Position numbers and translations under genes: made by a program | Assembly: GCF_016653115.1 (NCBI RefSeq) | Contig: NZ_NHRX01000038.1 | Coordinates: 81,820-145,819, forward strand | DNA: 64,000 nucleotides | Reading direction: 5' to 3' | DNA from: Rhodocyclus purpureus | Lineage (GTDB): Bacteria; Pseudomonadota; Gammaproteobacteria; Burkholderiales; Rhodocyclaceae | Shown: positions 27,206 to 38,565 of the stretch, piece by piece | Layout of the letters: every line of letters starts with the position of its first letter | Position numbering within the stretch: the stretch's first letter is position 1 | Notes under the pieces: generated by a model | What the model was told of the DNA's origin: nothing | What the model saw: the letters and a program-made list of their open reading frames with translations, nothing else | The model's database searches: none

Positions 27206-27216
27206 TGCCGGAATCC

Positions 27217-28905
27217 TCACGCCGTCTCCACGTCTTCGAGCCCGAGTTCGCGCTTCATGCGCTGGCGGATCTGGTACTTCTGGATCTTGCCGGTCACGGT
27301 CATCGGGAACTCGTCGACGAAGCGGATGTAGCGCGGGATCTTGTAGTGCGCGATCTGGCCCTGGCAGAAGTCCTTCACCTCGGCCTCGCCGAGCTTCTCG
27401 CCTTCGCGCACGATGATCAGTGCGCACAGTTCCTCGCCGTACTTCCGGTCGGGAACGCCGACCACCTGCACGTCGCGGACCTTCGGGTGGCGGTAGAGGA
27501 ATTCCTCGATCTCGCGCGGGTAGATGTTCTCGCCGCCGCGGATCACCATGTCCTTGATGCGGCCGACGATGTTGCAGTAGCCCTCCTCGTCGATCGTCGC
27601 CAGGTCGCCGGTGTGCATCCAGCCGGCCTTGTCGATCGCCTCGCTGGTCTTCGCTTCGTCGTTCCAGTAGCCGAGCATCACCGAGTAGCCGCGCGTGCAC
27701 AGCTCGCCCGGCGTCCCGCGCGGCACGATGCGACCTTCGCTGTCGACGATCTTCACCTCGCAGTGCGGCTGCACGCGGCCGACCGTGGACACGCGGCGTT
27801 CGAGCGGGTCGTCGGTGCCGCTCTGGAAGCTGACCGGCGAGGTCTCGGTCATGCCGTAGGCGATCGTCACCTCGCGCATGTTCAGCCGGTCGATGACCCG
27901 GCGCATCACCTCGATCGGGCAGGGGCTGCCGGCCATGATGCCGGTACGCAGCTGCGCGTGGTCGTAGCGGTCGAAATCCGGGTGGTCGAGGACGGCGATG
28001 AACATGGTCGGCACCCCGTGCAGTGCCGTGCACTTCTCCTCGGCGACCGTCTGCAGCACGGCCAGCGGCTCGAAGGACTCGGCCGGGAAGACCATGGTCG
28101 CGCCGTGGGTCAGGCAGGCGAGGTTGCTCATCACCATGCCGAAGCAGTGGTAGAGCGGCACCGGGATGCACAGGCGGTCACCCTCACGCAGCTTGATCGC
28201 CTCGCCGACGAAATAGCCGTTGTTGAGGATGTTGTGGTGCGACAGCGTCGCGCCCTTCGGATTGCCGGTCGTCCCCGAGGTGAACTGGATGTTCACCGCG
28301 TCGTCGAACTGCAGCGTCTCGCCGATCTCGGCGAGCCAGTCGAGTTCGGCGCGCGTCGGCGCCTTGAGCAGTTCGCCGAAGTTGAACATTCCGCTCGTCT
28401 TGTCGTCGCCCATCCGGATCACGGTGTCCAGCCTCGGCAGGCGCGCCGACTTCAGCCTTCCCGGCGCGCAGTGCGCGAGTTCGGGCGCGAGGTCCTGCAG
28501 GATCTCGAGGTAGTTGCTGCTCTTGAACGCCGGCGACAGGATCAGTGCGCGGCAGCCGACCTTGTTCAGCGCGTACTCGAGCTCGGCGCGGCGGTAGGCG
28601 GGGTTGATCGTCACCAGGACCAGCCCGAGCTTGGCGGTGGCGAACTGCGTCAGTACCCATTCCTCGTTGTTCTGCGACCAGATGCCGATCCGGTCGCCGG
28701 GCATCAGCCCGGCGCGCAGCAGGCCGCAGGCCAGCGCGTCGACCTTCTCGCGCAGCAAGGCGTAGGAGAGGCGCACGTTCTGGTGGCGGACGACCAGGGC
28801 CTCCTGCTCGGCGTGGCGCGCGCAGGCCTCGTCGAAGAAGCTGCCGATGGTCTGGCCGATCAGCGGTTTGTCGGAGCTGCCATTGACGTAACTGAGCTTG
28901 TTCAT
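27217..28905 (-). CDS. AMP-binding acyl-CoA synthetase
   Basis: 562 residues; activates a carboxylic acid to its CoA thioester via an acyl-adenylate. The ANL core has [60 protein letters not shown] and the C-terminal catalytic Lys in [12 protein letters not shown]. No transmembrane segment. The family includes medium-chain and branched-chain acyl-CoA synthetases; its place inside the leucine operon suggests isovalerate or a related short branched acid, but the substrate cannot be read from sequence. It is 11 bp upstream of mvaB and 67 bp downstream of the carboxylase alpha subunit. Confidence 0.9.
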   Translation of the reverse strand: MNKLSYVNGSSDKPLIGQTIGSFFDEACARHAEQEALVVRHQNVRLSYALLREKVDALACGLLRAGLMPGDRIGIWSQNNEEWVLTQFATAKLGLVLVTINPAYRRAELEYALNKVGCRALILSPAFKSSNYLEILQDLAPELAHCAPGRLKSARLPRLDTVIRMGDDKTSGMFNFGELLKAPTRAELDWLAEIGETLQFDDAVNIQFTSGTTGNPKGATLSHHNILNNGYFVGEAIKLREGDRLCIPVPLYHCFGMVMSNLACLTHGATMVFPAESFEPLAVLQTVAEEKCTALHGVPTMFIAVLDHPDFDRYDHAQLRTGIMAGSPCPIEVMRRVIDRLNMREVTIAYGMTETSPVSFQSGTDDPLERRVSTVGRVQPHCEVKIVDSEGRIVPRGTPGELCTRGYSVMLGYWNDEAKTSEAIDKAGWMHTGDLATIDEEGYCNIVGRIKDMVIRGGENIYPREIEEFLYRHPKVRDVQVVGVPDRKYGEELCALIIVREGEKLGEAEVKDFCQGQIAHYKIPRYIRFVDEFPMTVTGKIQKYQIRQRMKRELGLEDVETA

Positions 28906-28972
28906 GTCTGTCTCCTTGTGATCTTGTGCAGGACTGCCCGGCCCCGGAGGCGAGCGCTCCGGAGCAGCTTCT

Positions 28973-30976
<2,004 letters not shown>

Positions 30977-31096
30977 GTCGGGTTTCCTTTTCATTCGCTG
31001 CATTCGGCGGGTCGATCGAGAGTTTGTCGGGTTACGCTGCGTTAACGATCATGGCCAGTCTTGCCACCCCTGAGCATGAAACGCAGCCATTCGCTA

Positions 31097-31228
31097 CCGT
31101 CATTGCGAGGCGCGTAGCGCCGTGGCAATCCAGTTCGTTCTTCCAGTTTCGCGGCATCGCCAGTTCGGGCGACAGGATGACAGCCCCACGCACTGGATCG
31201 CCACGCCCTTCGGGCTCGCGATGACGGG
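31097..31228. repeat. Inverted repeat element in the gap between carboxylase alpha and hydratase genes
   Basis: The 340-bp gap 30977-31316 has no gene. It contains two long complementary arms: 31097-31133 (CCGTCATTGCGAGGCGCG and on to GGCAATCCAG) and 31193-31228 (CTGGATCGCCACGC and on to GCGATGACGGG), matching at about four in five positions around a 59-bp centre. Such CGTCATTGCGAG...CAATCCAG palindromes recur as dispersed intergenic elements in many bacterial genomes. It may form a strong hairpin that splits the operon transcript or processes it. Confidence 0.65.
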
Positions 31229-31316
31229 CTGCTGATCGCGACGGCTGCGGCAGATCAGGTCGGCCGATGTCTCACGAAATTGTTCCACGTTGCACGCTAA
31301 CCCGATCTACGCGGCG

Positions 31317-32099
31317 TCAGGCGACCCACGCCGCCGCTCGCTTGCCGAGGAAAGCGGCGAGGCCTTCCTTCGCTTCGGGTGTCGTGCGCAGCGAGGCGAT
31401 GCGGCGCGCGGTGTCGGCGACGAGCGCGTCGTCCACCGGCCGCTGGGCGACCGCGCGGATCAGTTCCTTGGCCGCGTTCTGCGACCGGGGTCCGCCTTGC
31501 AGCAGCGCCTCGACCACCTCACGCACCCTGGCGTCGAGCGCTTCGCTGGTGACGGCTTCGTGCGCGATGCCGAGTTCGGCGGCGCGCCTGGCGTCGATGC
31601 GTTCGGCGGTCTGGAAGTAGCGGTAGGCCTGGCGTTCGCCGATGGCGCGGATCACGTAGGGGCTGATCGCGGAGGGGATGATGCCGAACCTGACCTCCGA
31701 GGCCGCGAAGACCGCGCGCTCGCCGGCGATGCAGATGTCGCAGGCGCAGGCGAGTCCCATGCCGCCGCCGAGCGCCGCGCCATGGACGCGCGCGACGGTC
31801 GGCTTGCTCATCTCGGCGAGCGTGCGCAGCATCGTCGCGAGCTTCATCGCGTCGGCGAAGTTAGCCTCCTCGCTCGCCTCGCCGGCGGCCTTCATCCAGT
31901 TGAGGTCGGCGCCGGCGGAGAAGCTCTTGCCCCGTCCGGCGAGGACGACGACGCGCACCGCGGGGTCGGCGTCGAGCTCGCGGCAGCCCGCGGTCAGCTC
32001 GCTGATCAGTTGCGCGTTGAAGGCGTTGTGCAGCTCGGGGCGGTTCATCCACAGCGTGGCGACCGCGCCCGCGCGTTCGATGTCGAGGGTCTCGTACAT
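31317..32099 (-). CDS. liuC: Enoyl-CoA hydratase/isomerase, probable methylglutaconyl-CoA hydratase
   Basis: 260 residues of the crotonase fold. Visible are the CoA-binding/oxyanion segments GRGKSFSAGADLNWMK and HGAALGGGMGLACACD, the catalytic-region FAASEVRFGIIPSAISPYV, and the C-terminal helices ending AKEGLAAFLGKR. Between the carboxylase subunits in a leucine operon, it most likely hydrates 3-methylglutaconyl-CoA to HMG-CoA. Start ATG 32099 lies 11 bp after the carboxyltransferase stop. Specificity is inferred from context, since crotonases are poorly separable by sequence alone. Confidence 0.9.
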   Translation of the reverse strand: MYETLDIERAGAVATLWMNRPELHNAFNAQLISELTAGCRELDADPAVRVVVLAGRGKSFSAGADLNWMKAAGEASEEANFADAMKLATMLRTLAEMSKPTVARVHGAALGGGMGLACACDICIAGERAVFAASEVRFGIIPSAISPYVIRAIGERQAYRYFQTAERIDARRAAELGIAHEAVTSEALDARVREVVEALLQGGPRSQNAAKELIRAVAQRPVDDALVADTARRIASLRTTPEAKEGLAAFLGKRAAAWVA

Positions 32100-32110
32100 G
32101 GCGGGCGTCC

Positions 32111-33718
32111 TCACATGCGGAAGATGCCGAAGCGGGTCGGCTGGATCGGCGCGTTGAGCGAGGCCGACAGCGACAGGCCGAGGATGCGCCGCGTCTGCGC
32201 CGGGTCGACGATGCCGTCGTCCCACAGGCGCGCGCTCGCGTAGTAGGGGTGGCCCTGCTCCTCGTACTGGGCGCGGATCGGCGCCTTGAACGCCTCCTCG
32301 TCCTCCTTGCTCCAGGCGCCGCCCTTGGCCTCGATCGCGTCGCGACGTACCGTCGCCAGCACGCTCGCCGCCTGCTCGCCGCCCATCACCGAGATGCGGC
32401 TGTTCGGCCACATCCACAGGAAGCGCGGGCTGTAGGCGCGACCGCACATGCCGTAGTTGCCGGCGCCGAAGGAGCCGCCGATCACCATCGTGATCTTCGG
32501 CACCTGCGCGGTCGCCACCGCGGTGACCATCTTCGCGCCGTCCTTGGCGATGCCGCCGTTCTCGTACTTGCGGCCGACCATGAAGCCGGTGATGTTCTGC
32601 AGGAAGAGCAGCGGGATGCCGCGCTGCGCGCACAGTTCGATGAAGTGCGCGCCCTTCTGCGCCGACTCGCCGAAGAGGATGCCGTTGTTGGCGACGATGC
32701 CGACCGGGGTGCCGTGCAACTGCGCGAAGCCGCACACCAGCGTCGTCCCGTAGCGCGACTTGAATTCGTCGAAGCGCGAGCCATCGACGGTGCGCGCGAT
32801 GATCTCGCGCACGTCGTAGGGCTTGCGCGAGTCGGTCGGGATGATCCCGTAGATTTCCTCGGGGTCGTAGAGCGGTGCCTCGCCGTTGCCGAGCGCCATC
32901 TGCGTCGGCTTGACGCGGTTGAGGTTGGCGACGATGCGGCGGGCGATGTTGATCGCGTGCTGGTCGTTCTCGGCGAGGTGGTCGGCGACGCCCGAGATGC
33001 GCGTATGCACGTCGCCGCCGCCCAGGTCCTCGCTGCTCACCACCTCGCCGGTCGCCGCCTTGACCAGCGGCGGGCCGCCGAGGAAGATCGTGCCCTGGTT
33101 CCTGACGATGACGGTCTCGTCCGACATCGCCGGCACGTAGGCGCCGCCGGCGGTGCACGAGCCCATGACGACGGCGATCTGCGGGATGCCCTTGGCCGAC
33201 ATGTTGGCCTGGTTGTAGAAGATGCGGCCGAAGTGGTCGCGGTCGGGGAAGACCTCGTCCTGCCGCGGCAGGAAGGCGCCGCCCGAGTCGACCAGGTAGA
33301 TGCACGGCAGGTGGTTCTGCTCGGCGATCTCCTGCGCGCGCAGGTGCTTCTTCACCGTCAGCGGGTAGTAGGTGCCGCCCTTCACCGTCGCGTCGTTGGC
33401 GACGATCATGCACTCGACGCCGTTGACCCGGCCGACGCCGGTGACGACGCCGGCCGACGGCGCCTCGCCGTCGTACATGCCATGCGCGGCCAGCTGGCCG
33501 ACCTCGAGGAAGGCGGTGCCGGGGTCGAGCAGGTGATCGACCCGGTCGCGCGGCAGGAGCTTGCCGCGCGCGACGTGCTTGGCGCGCGCCGCTTCGCCGC
33601 CGCCTCTGGCCGCAGCGGCGGCCGTATCGCGCAGGTCCTCGACCAGCGCGCGCATCGCCGCGGCGTTGGCCTGGAAGTCGGCCGCGCGCGGGTTGATCTG
33701 GCTCTTGATCACGCTCAT
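32111..33718 (-). CDS. liuB: Methylcrotonyl-CoA carboxylase, carboxyltransferase beta subunit
   Basis: 535 residues of the acyl-CoA carboxyltransferase family (two crotonase-like halves). Motifs include [25 protein letters not shown] near the N-terminus (split here as [11 protein letters not shown]), the oxyanion segment [16 protein letters not shown], and in the second half [34 protein letters not shown] and [23 protein letters not shown] and [14 protein letters not shown] are typical of methylcrotonyl-CoA rather than propionyl-CoA carboxylases. The start is one base after the dehydrogenase stop, so coupling is tight. Confidence 0.93.
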   Translation of the reverse strand: MSVIKSQINPRAADFQANAAAMRALVEDLRDTAAAAARGGGEAARAKHVARGKLLPRDRVDHLLDPGTAFLEVGQLAAHGMYDGEAPSAGVVTGVGRVNGVECMIVANDATVKGGTYYPLTVKKHLRAQEIAEQNHLPCIYLVDSGGAFLPRQDEVFPDRDHFGRIFYNQANMSAKGIPQIAVVMGSCTAGGAYVPAMSDETVIVRNQGTIFLGGPPLVKAATGEVVSSEDLGGGDVHTRISGVADHLAENDQHAINIARRIVANLNRVKPTQMALGNGEAPLYDPEEIYGIIPTDSRKPYDVREIIARTVDGSRFDEFKSRYGTTLVCGFAQLHGTPVGIVANNGILFGESAQKGAHFIELCAQRGIPLLFLQNITGFMVGRKYENGGIAKDGAKMVTAVATAQVPKITMVIGGSFGAGNYGMCGRAYSPRFLWMWPNSRISVMGGEQAASVLATVRRDAIEAKGGAWSKEDEEAFKAPIRAQYEEQGHPYYASARLWDDGIVDPAQTRRILGLSLSASLNAPIQPTRFGIFRM

Positions 33719-33719
33719 C

Positions 33720-34892
33720 TCAGTTCGTCTCCGCGAACAGTTCGCGACCGATCAGCATGCGCCGGATCTCGCTGGTGCCGGCGCCGATCTCGTAGAGCTT
33801 GGCGTCGCGCCACAGGCGGCCGGTCGCGTAGTCGTTGGTGTAGCCGACGCCGCCGAGCGTCTGGATCGCCTCGCCGGCCATCCAGGTCGCCTTCTCGGCC
33901 GCGTAGAGGATGGCGCCGGCGGCGTCCTTGCGCAGGCTGCGCGCGTGGTCGGTGTGGTCGCAGGCGCGGCCGAGCGCATAGACGTAGGCGCGCGTCGCCT
34001 GCCAGGTCGAGTACATGTCGGCGACCTTGCCCTGCATCAGCTGGAATTCGCCGATCGCCTGGCCGAACTGGCGGCGCTCGTGCAGGTAGGGGACGACGAT
34101 GTCCATGCACGCGGCCATGATGCCGAGCGGGCCGCCACAGAGCACTGCGCGCTCGTAGTCGAGGCCGGACATCAGCACCTTGACGCCGTTGCCGACGCCG
34201 CCGAGCACGTTCTCCTCGGGGATCTCGCAGTCGTCGAAGAAGAGCGGGAAGGTGTTCGAGCCGCGCATGCCGAGCTTGTCGAGGTGCGGGCCGTGCGTGA
34301 AGCCCTTGAAGCCCTTCTCGACGATGAATGCGGTGATCCCCTTCGGGCCGGCGTCGGGGTCGGTCTTGGCATAGACGACCAGCGTGTCGGCGTCGCCGCC
34401 GTTGGTGATCCACATCTTCGAGCCGTTGAGCACGAAGCGGTCGCCCTTCTTCTCGGCGCGCAGCTTCATCGAGACGACGTCGGAGCCGGCGCCCGGTTCG
34501 GACATCGCCAGCGCGCCGACGTGCTCGCCGGAAACGAGCTTGGGCAGGTACTTCTTCTTCTGTGCCTCGTTGCCGTTGCGGCGGATCTGGTTTACGCACA
34601 GGTTCGAGTGCGCGCCGTAGGAGAGGCCGACCGAGGCCGACGCGCGTGAGATCTCCTCGAGCGCGACGATGTGCGCGAGGTAGCCCAGGTTGCTGCCGCC
34701 GTATTCCTCGCCGACGGTCATGCCGAGCAGGCCCATCTCGCCGAACTTCCGCCACAGGTCGGCGGGGAATTCGTTCACGCGGTCGATCTCGGCGGCGCGC
34801 GGTGCGATCTCGGCGTCGGCGAAAGCCTTGACGCTGTCGCGCAGCATGTTGATGTCTTCACCGAGGGCAAAGTCGAGGCTGGGAATGTTCAT
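33720..34892 (-). CDS. liuA: Isovaleryl-CoA dehydrogenase
   Basis: 390 residues; FAD-dependent oxidation of isovaleryl-CoA to 3-methylcrotonyl-CoA, first committed step of the pathway, with electrons going to ETF. The acyl-CoA dehydrogenase fold shows [45 protein letters not shown] and the C-terminal [19 protein letters not shown]. The catalytic Glu sits in [13 protein letters not shown], the position used by isovaleryl-CoA dehydrogenases instead of the usual C-terminal Glu; the C-terminal position here reads [11 protein letters not shown] prefer ATG 34892 to the GTG nine bases upstream. It is the first gene of the leucine cluster, divergent from an AraC regulator. Confidence 0.95.
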   Translation of the reverse strand: MNIPSLDFALGEDINMLRDSVKAFADAEIAPRAAEIDRVNEFPADLWRKFGEMGLLGMTVGEEYGGSNLGYLAHIVALEEISRASASVGLSYGAHSNLCVNQIRRNGNEAQKKKYLPKLVSGEHVGALAMSEPGAGSDVVSMKLRAEKKGDRFVLNGSKMWITNGGDADTLVVYAKTDPDAGPKGITAFIVEKGFKGFTHGPHLDKLGMRGSNTFPLFFDDCEIPEENVLGGVGNGVKVLMSGLDYERAVLCGGPLGIMAACMDIVVPYLHERRQFGQAIGEFQLMQGKVADMYSTWQATRAYVYALGRACDHTDHARSLRKDAAGAILYAAEKATWMAGEAIQTLGGVGYTNDYATGRLWRDAKLYEIGAGTSEIRRMLIGRELFAETN

Positions 34893-35034
34893 GCGGGGCA
34901 CCTGTGGCGGAAGCGTTGGGGAGGCGGCCGGCGTCGCGCTGTCTCACCGCGAGGGCGAGGGCAGGGCGTCCGGCGGCCGCTGCAAGGGACGCCACAGTGT
35001 AGTGATCGTCATGGCGCGGCGAGCGCCAAAACGG

Positions 35035-35062
35035 TTGCAAATCGTGCCAGGCGATTTATAGT
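35035..35062 (+). promoter_or_regulatory. Possible sigma-70 promoter of the AraC-type regulator
   Basis: TTGCAA at 35035-35040, 16-bp spacer, TATAGT at 35057-35062. The -10 ends only 10 bp before the regulator ATG at 35073, so transcription would begin within a few bases of the start codon. No Shine-Dalgarno is visible there. Confidence 0.5.
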
Positions 35063-35072
35063 GCTGCGCACC

Positions 35073-36122
35073 ATGAGCCGGAGCTACGTTCCCCCTCCCG
35101 ACCCGCTGCGCGGACCCGCGGCGACGCCGATCGCCTTCATCCGCGCGATCGTCCTCGCGTATCGCCGCTACGGCGCCGATCCCGCCAACTGCCTGCATAC
35201 GGCACGGATTGCGCCGGAACTCCTCGCCGACCCCGGTGCCCGCGTCACCGCCACGCAGATGGAGATCATGTCGGCGGTGGCGATGCAGGAACTCGACGAC
35301 GAGGCGCTCGGCTGGTTCTCGCGCAAGCTGCCGTGGGGAAGCTACGGGATGCTGTGTCGCGCTTCGCTGACTTCGCCCGAACTCGGCATCGCCTTGAAAC
35401 GCTGGTGCCGACATCACCGGCTGCTCACCGACGACATCGTCCTGAGCCTCGAAGTCGCCGGGTCGCTGGCGACGCTCGCGATCGAGACGCGGCGCGAACT
35501 CGGGCCGATGCAGGAACTCTGTCTCGTCACCTGCCTGCGCTACATCCTCGGCTACGCCTGCTGGCTGATCGACTCGCGCATCCCGCTGCTGGCCGCCTCC
35601 TTCCCCTATCCGGCGCCCGCCCACCAGTCGGCCTACCCGCTGATCTTCCCCGGTCCGGTGCTGTTCGACGCCGCCTGTGCCGGCATCCGCTTCGACGCGC
35701 AGTACCTGCGCCTGCCGCTGCGCCGCGATGAGCACGACCTGCAGCAGATGCTCAAACGCGCCTTGCCGCTGACCGTCCTCCAGTACCGCCGCGACCGCCT
35801 GCTCGTGCAGCGCGTGCGCCAACTGCTCAAGGCCGAAGCCAATGCCGCGCTCACCGCCGAGAGCATCGCCGGGCGCCTGCATGTGTCTCCGCGCACCCTG
35901 CATCGCCAGCTGCGCGAGGAAGGTGCGACGCTGCTGGCGCTCAAGGACGAAGCGCGCCGTGAGCAGGCGATGCGGCTGCTGACACGCAGCAAGCGCCCGC
36001 TCAAGCAGGTCGCGCAGGCAGTCGGTTATCGCAACGAGAAGAGTTTCTCGCGCGCGTTCAAGGACTGGACCGGGCAGTCGCCGGGGGCGTTCAGGGAGTC
36101 GGCGGGGAAGCCGGAGGGGTGA
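35073..36122 (+). CDS. AraC-family transcriptional regulator
   Basis: 349 residues. The N-terminal 190 residues match the arabinose-binding-like domain of OruR/ArgR-type AraC proteins (PIAFIRAIVLAYRRYGADP, WGSYGMLCRASLTSPELG, CLRYILGYACWLI). The C-terminal AraC helix-turn-helix pair includes TAESIAGRLHVSPRTLHRQLREEG and LKQVAQAVGYRNEKSFSRAFKDWTG. Divergent from isovaleryl-CoA dehydrogenase across 180 bp, so it probably controls the leucine/isovalerate operon, a role played by MerR-type LiuR in many proteobacteria. The effector is unknown. The start at 35073 gives full domain coverage. Confidence 0.88.
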   Translation: MSRSYVPPPDPLRGPAATPIAFIRAIVLAYRRYGADPANCLHTARIAPELLADPGARVTATQMEIMSAVAMQELDDEALGWFSRKLPWGSYGMLCRASLTSPELGIALKRWCRHHRLLTDDIVLSLEVAGSLATLAIETRRELGPMQELCLVTCLRYILGYACWLIDSRIPLLAASFPYPAPAHQSAYPLIFPGPVLFDAACAGIRFDAQYLRLPLRRDEHDLQQMLKRALPLTVLQYRRDRLLVQRVRQLLKAEANAALTAESIAGRLHVSPRTLHRQLREEGATLLALKDEARREQAMRLLTRSKRPLKQVAQAVGYRNEKSFSRAFKDWTGQSPGAFRESAGKPEG

Positions 36123-36220
36123 CACAGGACACGCTTGCCTCGGCGAGCGTCCACCGGTCGGTCCGGGAGGTGTCGGCCTGTTCCTCCCGGGCCATGCGGC
36201 GGCCTGGACGTGCTGGGAGC

Positions 36221-36249
36221 TTGACTAAGTAAGGAATAATTCTTACAGT
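36221..36249 (+). promoter_or_regulatory. Sigma-70 promoter of the PrlF-YhaV operon with internal palindrome
   Basis: TTGACT (36221-36226), 17-bp spacer, TACAGT (36244-36249): a near-consensus promoter 24 bp before the antitoxin start. The spacer contains GAAT-A-ATTC, a small palindrome that could be the operator for antitoxin/toxin autorepression. Confidence 0.65.
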
Positions 36250-36273
36250 AGATCTGCTGAGAGGAGAATGACC

Positions 36274-36594
36274 ATGCACGCCATCCACGAAGTCGCCACC
36301 CTCACCGCCAAGGGCCAGATCACCTTGCCCAAAGCCATCCGTCAGGCATTGGGTGTGGACTACGGTGGCAAGGTTGCCTTCGACCTGCTGGGTTCGCAGG
36401 TGGTGGTCTCCCGTGTCGAAGACGAGCCCCACGAAGATCCTGCGATCGGAAGTTTTCTCGCGCTGCTCGAAAAGGACATCCATTCCGGCCGTCACCTCGG
36501 CGCCTTGCCGGACGATCTGGCACGCGCGATGTTGGTCGCGAGCGGACAGCCGGTCGACGTGGGTGAAGACATCGAAGGTGACGTGACGCTGTGA
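36274..36594 (+). CDS. prlF: Antitoxin of the PrlF (SohA) family
   Basis: 106 residues; neutralises the YhaV RNase encoded next and binds DNA. The N-terminal AbrB/MazE swapped-hairpin motif reads ATLTAKGQITLPKAIRQALGV, followed by GGKVAFDLLGSQVVV. The C-terminal half (FLALLEKDIHSGRHLGALPDDLARAML) is the toxin-binding region typical of PrlF. An ATG at 36268 lies directly behind AGGAG with no spacing; the ATG at 36274 has 7 nt spacing and is preferred. The stop overlaps the toxin start (GTGA). Confidence 0.9.
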   Translation: MHAIHEVATLTAKGQITLPKAIRQALGVDYGGKVAFDLLGSQVVVSRVEDEPHEDPAIGSFLALLEKDIHSGRHLGALPDDLARAMLVASGQPVDVGEDIEGDVTL

Positions 36595-37043
36595 TCGTGC
36601 GTCATGGCTGGAAGCTGCTCTTCCATGACTGCCTGATCGAGCAACTGCAAAAGCTGCACGCTGCGGCCGAGCGTGCGCGGGCACAGGACCCCGTCGGCTT
36701 CGCGGAGAACGCCAACTTCAAGCTCTTCAATGCCTTGTCGCAGTTGATCCTGGATACGGTGCCCGGCGACCCCAAGCGCGAGGAGTATCGTCAGGGGAAC
36801 ACGCTGGGGCCTGCGTTCCGGTACTGGCGACGGGCCAAGATCGGTCGGCGCTTCCGCCTGTTTTTCCGCTTCGACTCGAAGAGCAGGATCATCGTCTTTG
36901 CCTGGGTCAATGACGAGAATACCTTGCGCTCCTCGGGCAGCAAGTCCGACCCTTACGCGGTCTTCCACAAAATGCTGCAACGCGGCCATCCGCCTGATGA
37001 CTGGGCGGGACTCGTGTCGGCAAGCAAGCCGGAGTGGAAGTAG
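36591..37043 (+). CDS. yhaV: Toxin YhaV, ribosome-dependent/RelE-superfamily RNase
   Basis: 150 residues starting at GTG 36591, overlapping the antitoxin stop by 4 bp. Family marks are the N-terminal GWKLLFHDCLIEQ, DPKREEYRQGNTLGPAFRYWRRAKIGRRFRLFFRF (split over two segments), IIVFAWVNDENTLRSSGSK with conserved Trp-Asn-Asp-Glu, and DPYAVFHKML. YhaV cleaves mRNA and slows growth unless bound by PrlF. Length is normal and the frame intact, so the module looks functional. Confidence 0.92.
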   Translation: MIVRHGWKLLFHDCLIEQLQKLHAAAERARAQDPVGFAENANFKLFNALSQLILDTVPGDPKREEYRQGNTLGPAFRYWRRAKIGRRFRLFFRFDSKSRIIVFAWVNDENTLRSSGSKSDPYAVFHKMLQRGHPPDDWAGLVSASKPEWK

Positions 37044-37098
37044 TCAGGCCCGGCCAAGGACCCCTTATGTTCGACCGCGCAGCCACCGCTGTGCCGGG

Positions 37099-37719
37099 TC
37101 AGTCGACCTTCAGCCAGATTTCGTTGCGGCGCAGGAACCAGGGCGTCAGCGGCGGGTTGTAGCGGGCGAAGACAGGTTCTCCGCTCGTGCGCAGGCCGGC
37201 GGCAGCGACGGCGTTTTGCAGGATGGCCAGGTGCTCCGCATAGTTGGCGTCGGTCCAGCGTCCCGAGTAGCGGATCGCGGCGAAGCGGCCGCCGGCGATC
37301 TCCCTGAATGTCACGCGCGGGTCGAGCGGCTCGGGCAGCGTCGCCAGCGTGAATCCCTCGGGCATCCGGAACTGCAGCAGCTGCTCGGCGCCGGCCGGCT
37401 CCTGGGTCACCGGCGTCGTCATCGCGATCTTCTTCGGCTCGGCTTCCTGCGTCACCGGAGTGCTCATCGCCAGCTGCCGTTCGCCCTTGTTCTTGCCGAA
37501 GATATAGCCGGCGAGGATACGGAAGCCCTGGTTGCCGGCCTCGCTGAACGGGCCGCTGACGCGCACTTCGGCGACGATGTACGGCGCGTACTCGCGCAGC
37601 TCGAAGTCCGGGTATTGCGCGACGACGCGGTAGGCGGGGGCCGGGTTGGCATCGGCGCGGGCGCTGCCGCCGGCGAGGAGGACGAGTGCGCTGGCGATGG
37701 CAAGAAGAAATTTCATCAT
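37099..37719 (-). CDS. SOUL-family heme-binding protein, exported
   Basis: 206 residues with a signal peptide (FLLAIASALVLLAGGSARA). The SOUL/HBP domain follows: YRVVAQYPDFELREYAPYIVAEV, FRILAGYIFGKNKG, then two copies of the phrase MSTPVTQE/MTTPVTQE, YSGRWTDANYAEHL and the C-terminal NPPLTPWFLRRNEIW. Family members bind tetrapyrroles, mostly without a fixed axial ligand. A periplasmic location is predicted. Two ATGs in tandem (37719, 37716) are equivalent. Its upstream region is occupied by the 163-bp dispersed repeat. Confidence 0.88.
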   Translation of the reverse strand: MMKFLLAIASALVLLAGGSARADANPAPAYRVVAQYPDFELREYAPYIVAEVRVSGPFSEAGNQGFRILAGYIFGKNKGERQLAMSTPVTQEAEPKKIAMTTPVTQEPAGAEQLLQFRMPEGFTLATLPEPLDPRVTFREIAGGRFAAIRYSGRWTDANYAEHLAILQNAVAAAGLRTSGEPVFARYNPPLTPWFLRRNEIWLKVD

Positions 37720-37736
37720 GGATTCCTTTCAACCTG

Positions 37737-37899
37737 AAAAAAGCACTTGGCCACGAAATGCACGAAAAACACGAAATCGTTCATGGGGTTCGACGCAGAG
37801 TCGAAACAATCCGATTGGTTAGATGCTGAACGACCGCAACCCTATGTGTTGTTTCGCGGCTTTCGTGTTTTTCGTGGCTGAAAAGAGGTTTTAAGGTTC
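37737..37899 (+). repeat. 163-bp dispersed repeat with CACGAAA terminal inverted motifs, copy A
   Basis: This intergenic block (from AAAAAAGCACTTGGCCACG to GAGGTTTTAAGGTTC) reappears in opposite orientation at 52075-52237 with no visible length change. Both ends carry inverted runs of CACGAAA heptamers (CCACGAAAtgCACGAAAAA on the left, TTTCGTGTTTTTCGTGG on the right). A 33-codon open frame at 37783-37881 is also open in the other copy. The thiE stop codon lies inside its right end. Confidence 0.85.
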
Positions 37900-38565
37900 A
37901 ATCCAGGGACTGACAGCCGGCTGGCTGCCGGCGCGAATCTGCACGCGTAGTTCGCGCGCAGCGGCTTCCGGGTCGGTGGCCGCGCACAGCGCGCTGACCA
38001 CGGCCAGGCCGTCGGCGCCGGCTTCGATCACCGCCGCGGCGTTGCCGGCGTCGATGCCGCCGATCGCGACCAGTGGCCGCCGCGTGCGTGCGCGCAGCGC
38101 GCGCAGGCCGGCGAGACCGAGCGCCGGCGCCGCGTCCTGCTTGGTCGCGGTCGCGAACACGGGGCTGACGCCGTAGTAGTCGACCGGCGCGCGTTCGGCG
38201 GCGGCGAGTTGCTCGATCGACTCGACCGAGAGGCCGATCAGCGCGTGCGGCAGCAGGCGGCGGACGTCCTCGGGGGCCATGTCCCGCTGCCCGACATGGA
38301 CGCCGTCGGCGCCGCAGGCGAGCGCGACGTCGACGCGGTCATTGACGATCAGCGGAATGCCGAGCGGTGCGAGCAGGGCCTTGAGTGCCCGCGCGCAATC
38401 GACGAAGGCGCGCGTGTCGAGCGTCTTCTCGCGCAGCTGGACGCAGCTGACACCACCGCGCACCGCCGCCTCGACCACCGCCAGGATGCCGCGTTCGCCG
38501 CACAGCATGCGGTCGGTGACGAGCTGCAGGCGCAGTGCCGCGCGCAGGTCCTCGCGTTCAGGCAT
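37891..38565 (-). CDS. thiE: Thiamine-phosphate synthase
   Basis: 224 residues; joins HMP pyrophosphate and thiazole phosphate to thiamine phosphate. TIM-barrel motifs are intact: [52 protein letters not shown] (in two parts), [43 protein letters not shown]. The start overlaps the thiM 3' end by 8 bp, so the two form a salvage operon. The last codons and stop fall in the 163-bp dispersed repeat, which may have replaced the original C-terminus. Confidence 0.94.
   Translation of the reverse strand: MPEREDLRAALRLQLVTDRMLCGERGILAVVEAAVRGGVSCVQLREKTLDTRAFVDCARALKALLAPLGIPLIVNDRVDVALACGADGVHVGQRDMAPEDVRRLLPHALIGLSVESIEQLAAAERAPVDYYGVSPVFATATKQDAAPALGLAGLRALRARTRRPLVAIGGIDAGNAAAVIEAGADGLAVVSALCAATDPEAAARELRVQIRAGSQPAVSPWIEP

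Noticed and set aside
31004-31316. Possible CRISPR or tRNA in the palindromic gap
   Set aside because: There is only one pair of inverted arms, no direct repeats with spacers and no cloverleaf.
34671-35072. N-terminal extension of the AraC regulator
   Set aside because: It is antisense to isovaleryl-CoA dehydrogenase and adds no domain; the regulator fold starts after ATG 35073.
37783-37881. 33-codon gene shared by both 163-bp repeats
   Set aside because: Substitutions between copies are not biased to silent sites, and there is no ribosome site, so it is treated as part of the repeat.
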